Assembly (NCBI GenBank): GCA_905479535.1 | Contig: CAJQMW010000197.1 | Coordinates: 1 to 7,274, forward strand | Reading direction: 5' to 3' | From: an uncultured Maribacter sp. | GTDB taxonomy: Bacteria; Bacteroidota; Bacteroidia; Flavobacteriales; Flavobacteriaceae | DNA: 7,274 nucleotides | Part shown: positions 4,689 through 7,274 of the stretch, in pieces | How positions within the stretch are numbered: position 1 is the stretch's first letter | Layout: each line of letters starts with the position of its first letter | Program-made: the position numbers and the translations under genes | The notes under the pieces: model-generated | Databases searched by the model: none | Told to the model about the DNA's origin: nothing | What the model saw: the letters and a program-made list of their open reading frames with translations, nothing else

Positions 4689-7274
4689 CAAAGAGCTCAA
4701 ATATTCCATTAAATCCCTTAATTCCCGTTTTGAAATCATACGGCCCATTGGCGGCATAGAAGAAATGGAATTTTCTCGTTTGGCGATTCGCACTATTGGA
4801 ACTTCCATCGGTTCCGCTTCAGCGGTCCTTAGAAGTAGTTCAACATCGTTCTCCTCTATCAAAACTCCATTAACTTTTTGACCGTCCTTCAAGGTAAGTG
4901 TGACATTCCCATAACCAGGGGCCAGTCTTGCACTTGGTTCTATAAGCGATTCCAATATTTCTTCCCTTGTCAGGATGCTGGCAATATTATCAAGAGGAGG
5001 ACCTACTTCACCTCCAGAGCCACCTACTGCATGGCATCTTACACATTGTGCGGTCGGGTTATTATTAAACACACCCCGTCCACTCCACCAGCTGCCTCCG
5101 TAAAGCGTCTCCAAATAGGCTTCCGTTGTATACCCTTCTTTTTTAAGAGCTGATAAATCAGCAATTAGCTTTTCATTTTCCGTGTTTTCTACAGCCTCCA
5201 TTAAGTCCAATATAACACCTTGGGAAAGTTGATTCCTAGTTGCCTTTTGGATAAGACTGCTTAAGATTGCGTTACCGTTTTCTTTGGGCAAATCCCCAAG
5301 AACGTCTAACATGCGTTGTTGCTCTCCCACGGAACCATTCTTAAAGATAGGGCCAACGATGGCCGGGATTTTTTCTTTTGGTAAATCTATCTTAGTAAGC
5401 AGTCCCACTGCCGAAGTGCGTACTTCCTCGTTGCTATCTTTCATTCCATAGGCTATGGCCGATTCCATTTGGTCAAAATTAAGTGCTCCTAATGCTTCGA
5501 GCATTGAGGCTCTAACTTCTGGAGACTTATTATTTTTTAGAATACGATAAAGTTGCTCGTTATAAGAATTCAATCCCATTGCCGCCAACGTTTTGGATAC
5601 TCCGATTAAAATTTTAGGATTTTCACTCTCTAGAAAATAAGGGATATCTTTCTCTATTTTTTCTTTTAAAATATCGCTGTCCCTATTTATTTCACCTCTA
5701 TAACGTCCATCTACTCGGTCTAATACGGAGGGTTTGCTCCAAGTTCCTAAAGTAGCCAAAGCTTCGCCTCTTAAGACACTGGGAACTGATTCTCGTTTCG
5801 CGAAATTGATAAGTGCTGTCAGCTCTTTTTCAGACCCAACACGCAATGCCGCATTGATTGCCCTTCGCAGTAAAGGTTCTGAAGTAAATCGTTCTTCGTT
5901 CAACGTCGCTGCAAGGGCTGGTAGCGCCTGTTCGATAGACCAATCATCATTTATGGCCCTAGTGGCTTCCGTTACAATAAATTCATCTTTATCCGACAGG
6001 AATTTGGCTACATCTGGATGTTGTAGCCGTCTTAGTATGAGCACTGCGGCGAGGCGTAGGTGTTTATCGTCATTATCAACCAGGCTTACTATTTCTTCTG
6101 TTTCTCCAATTCTTGACAGAGCTAAAACGCCGGCATGTCTCAGATACAAGTCTTCACCCTCGTTTTTGGCTATCATTTTTAATAAGGGTACTACTGCCTC
6201 TTTATACGCTATTCTTCCCAAAGCTTGTGCAGCATAGAATTTCACGCGAGCGTTTTCATGGTTCAATAACGCTACATATTTATTAGCTGCATCGTTATAT
6301 TTTATATCTCCTAGAACCTTTAAGGTTTGAGCGATGATTTCAGCATCTGAATCCTCTATTAACGGTACTAAAGGTTCCGCTTTATCACTATCATCAGCCG
6401 CAATCTGTCCGATTCCCCAAATGGCGTGGATGCGCGCAAACTGATTTTCTTCTTCCGTTATAGCCTTTTTTAAGGCCCTGTAACCCCAGAATGTTCTTCT
6501 TGCTAACTCAAACTGGGCCTTTTTCCGAATCCTCATATCAGGATAGCTCAATAACGTTACCAAATCATCGGAACTATCATCTTCGTAATCGTGAACCATT
6601 AGTTTTTTAGTTGCATCGCGTTGCTCTTGCAAGTCGTTATTTTCGGAATCTACATCCAATTTCCAAACGCGTCCGTAATTTTTTGAGCCCCATCCATTAA
6701 CCCAATCTGCCAAATATAGTGCGCCATCAGGACCAAACTCAAGTCCCGTAGGCAGCACGCCACTAAGCATGTCTATGTCAGTATTCAACTCAAAAGAAGC
6801 GCCTTTCGGTTTTAAATCAAAAGACCAAATGTGAGACCTGCTGGGGTCTCCAACGAATTCCACAAGAAAAAACCGGTCCAGCCACTTTTGTCCCAAAGCT
6901 GTACCGGGATTATAGGTCATTCCAGTAGGACCATTGTGAAAATTAGTGATAGGTGGCATAATATAAGCTGCTTGGCCGTCCCACCTAGGAACGTAAAGTT
7001 TCTCGTCCATCCAAACGTTATAACCGTTGTTCATAGGGTCCGTGTACTTTCCATACTGCCAATTGGACCGCCATCCAGCATCGGAACCTTCTACGATGTG
7101 TACCAACCTTTCACTTTCACCTTTGTGATCTCCGTCATTATCCGAGGAGATCATATTTCCATACGCATCAAAAACAAACTCATGTGTGTTCCGAAGTCCA
7201 CGGGCAAATACTTCGAAATTACTACCGTCCGGATTGCTTCTTACGATAACCCCTTGGTTAGGATATTTGTGATT
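4671..7274 (-). CDS. Partial haem-binding dehydrogenase-like protein: propeller, HEAT repeats, CxxCH
   Basis: The 3' portion of a large gene: 867 residues are visible and the reading frame stays open to the right edge. The ATG at 7152-7154 is therefore internal; the 40 codons before it encode typical family sequence, including S-N-P-D-G and A-R-G-L-R-N-x-x-E-F. Visible residues 1 to about 208 are the end of a sorbosone/glucose-dehydrogenase-like beta-propeller, with a D-N-D-G-D acidic motif (45-49) and a final blade G-L-E-F-G-P-D-G-A-L-Y-L-A-D-W (177-191). Residues about 235-720 are a HEAT-repeat solenoid (for example P-L-[VL]-x-L-I repeats near 301, 360 and 394, and S-P-E-V-R-A-S near 584). 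Residues about 725-865 are a cytochrome-c-like domain with C-V-R-C-H at 744-748 (nt 5031-5045) and a candidate axial Met in S-M-P-P-M-G (839-844). The layout matches 'PVC-type heme-binding CxxCH' proteins, presumed periplasmic or surface electron-transferring dehydrogenases. Substrate is unknown, and the expected signal peptide lies outside the window. Confidence 0.9.
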   Translation of the reverse strand, partial: NHKYPNQGVIVRSNPDGSNFEVFARGLRNTHEFVFDAYGNMISSDNDGDHKGESERLVHIVEGSDAGWRSNWQYGKYTDPMNNGYNVWMDEKLYVPRWDGQAAYIMPPITNFHNGPTGMTYNPGTALGQKWLDRFFLVEFVGDPSRSHIWSFDLKPKGASFELNTDIDMLSGVLPTGLEFGPDGALYLADWVNGWGSKNYGRVWKLDVDSENNDLQEQRDATKKLMVHDYEDDSSDDLVTLLSYPDMRIRKKAQFELARRTFWGYRALKKAITEEENQFARIHAIWGIGQIAADDSDKAEPLVPLIEDSDAEIIAQTLKVLGDIKYNDAANKYVALLNHENARVKFYAAQALGRIAYKEAVVPLLKMIAKNEGEDLYLRHAGVLALSRIGETEEIVSLVDNDDKHLRLAAVLILRRLQHPDVAKFLSDKDEFIVTEATRAINDDWSIEQALPALAATLNEERFTSEPLLRRAINAALRVGSEKELTALINFAKRESVPSVLRGEALATLGTWSKPSVLDRVDGRYRGEINRDSDILKEKIEKDIPYFLESENPKILIGVSKTLAAMGLNSYNEQLYRILKNNKSPEVRASMLEALGALNFDQMESAIAYGMKDSNEEVRTSAVGLLTKIDLPKEKIPAIVGPIFKNGSVGEQQRMLDVLGDLPKENGNAILSSLIQKATRNQLSQGVILDLMEAVENTENEKLIADLSALKKEGYTTEAYLETLYGGSWWSGRGVFNNNPTAQCVRCHAVGGSGGEVGPPLDNIASILTREEILESLIEPSARLAPGYGNVTLTLKDGQKVNGVLIEENDVELLLRTAEAEPMEVPIVRIAKRENSISSMPPMGRMISKRELRDLMEYLSSLKKTDA

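Noticed and set aside
5734..6237. 167-residue plus-strand open frame, and 4878-5153, inside the haem-protein gene
   Set aside because: Antisense to HEAT-repeat and cytochrome coding sequence with strong family signal. The reverse translations show no domain.

Overview
This window looks like a stretch of chromosome from a member of the Bacteroidota, most likely a marine-type flavobacterium (Flavobacteriaceae). The evidence is AT-rich intergenic DNA, A-rich leaders instead of Shine-Dalgarno sites, a TAnnTTTG-type -7 promoter element before mnmA, and a lipoprotein whose acylated Cys is followed by S-D-D-D-D, the Bacteroidota-type surface export signal. The genus cannot be fixed from the sequence. 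I see no mobile element, CRISPR array, rRNA or tRNA gene, and no sign of a defence or biosynthetic island.

Layout. Positions 1-330 are non-coding apart from the end of the first gene. They hold an inverted repeat at the left edge and a strong minus-strand terminator at 277-302. Positions 331-2208 (minus) encode a four-domain fasciclin (FAS1) surface lipoprotein. A 324-bp divergent intergenic region (2209-2532) carries several inverted repeats and the mnmA promoter. Positions 2533-3723 and 3730-4674 (plus) form a tight two-gene unit: mnmA (tRNA-uridine 2-sulfurtransferase), then an FMN-dependent TIM-barrel oxidoreductase of the nitronate monooxygenase/FabK type. Positions 4671-7274 (minus) are the 3' part of a large secreted-type protein that runs off the right edge. 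It has the end of a sorbosone-dehydrogenase-like beta-propeller, a long HEAT-repeat solenoid, and a C-terminal CxxCH haem domain of the kind annotated 'PVC-type heme-binding CxxCH protein' (TIGR02603-like).

How the genes relate. mnmA and the flavoprotein are probably co-transcribed, but no biochemical link is evident. The flavoprotein and haem-protein genes converge and overlap by 4 bp at their stop codons. That overlap sits at the loop edge of a short hairpin with T-rich tracts on both sides, which probably terminates transcription in both directions. The fasciclin and haem proteins are both cell-envelope proteins but lie in separate transcription units.

No clearly new multi-gene system is visible. 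The points most worth a second look are the stop-codon/terminator arrangement at 4659-4688, the three-module haem protein cut by the right edge, the lineage-type insertion in MnmA, and the set of dyads between the divergent genes.
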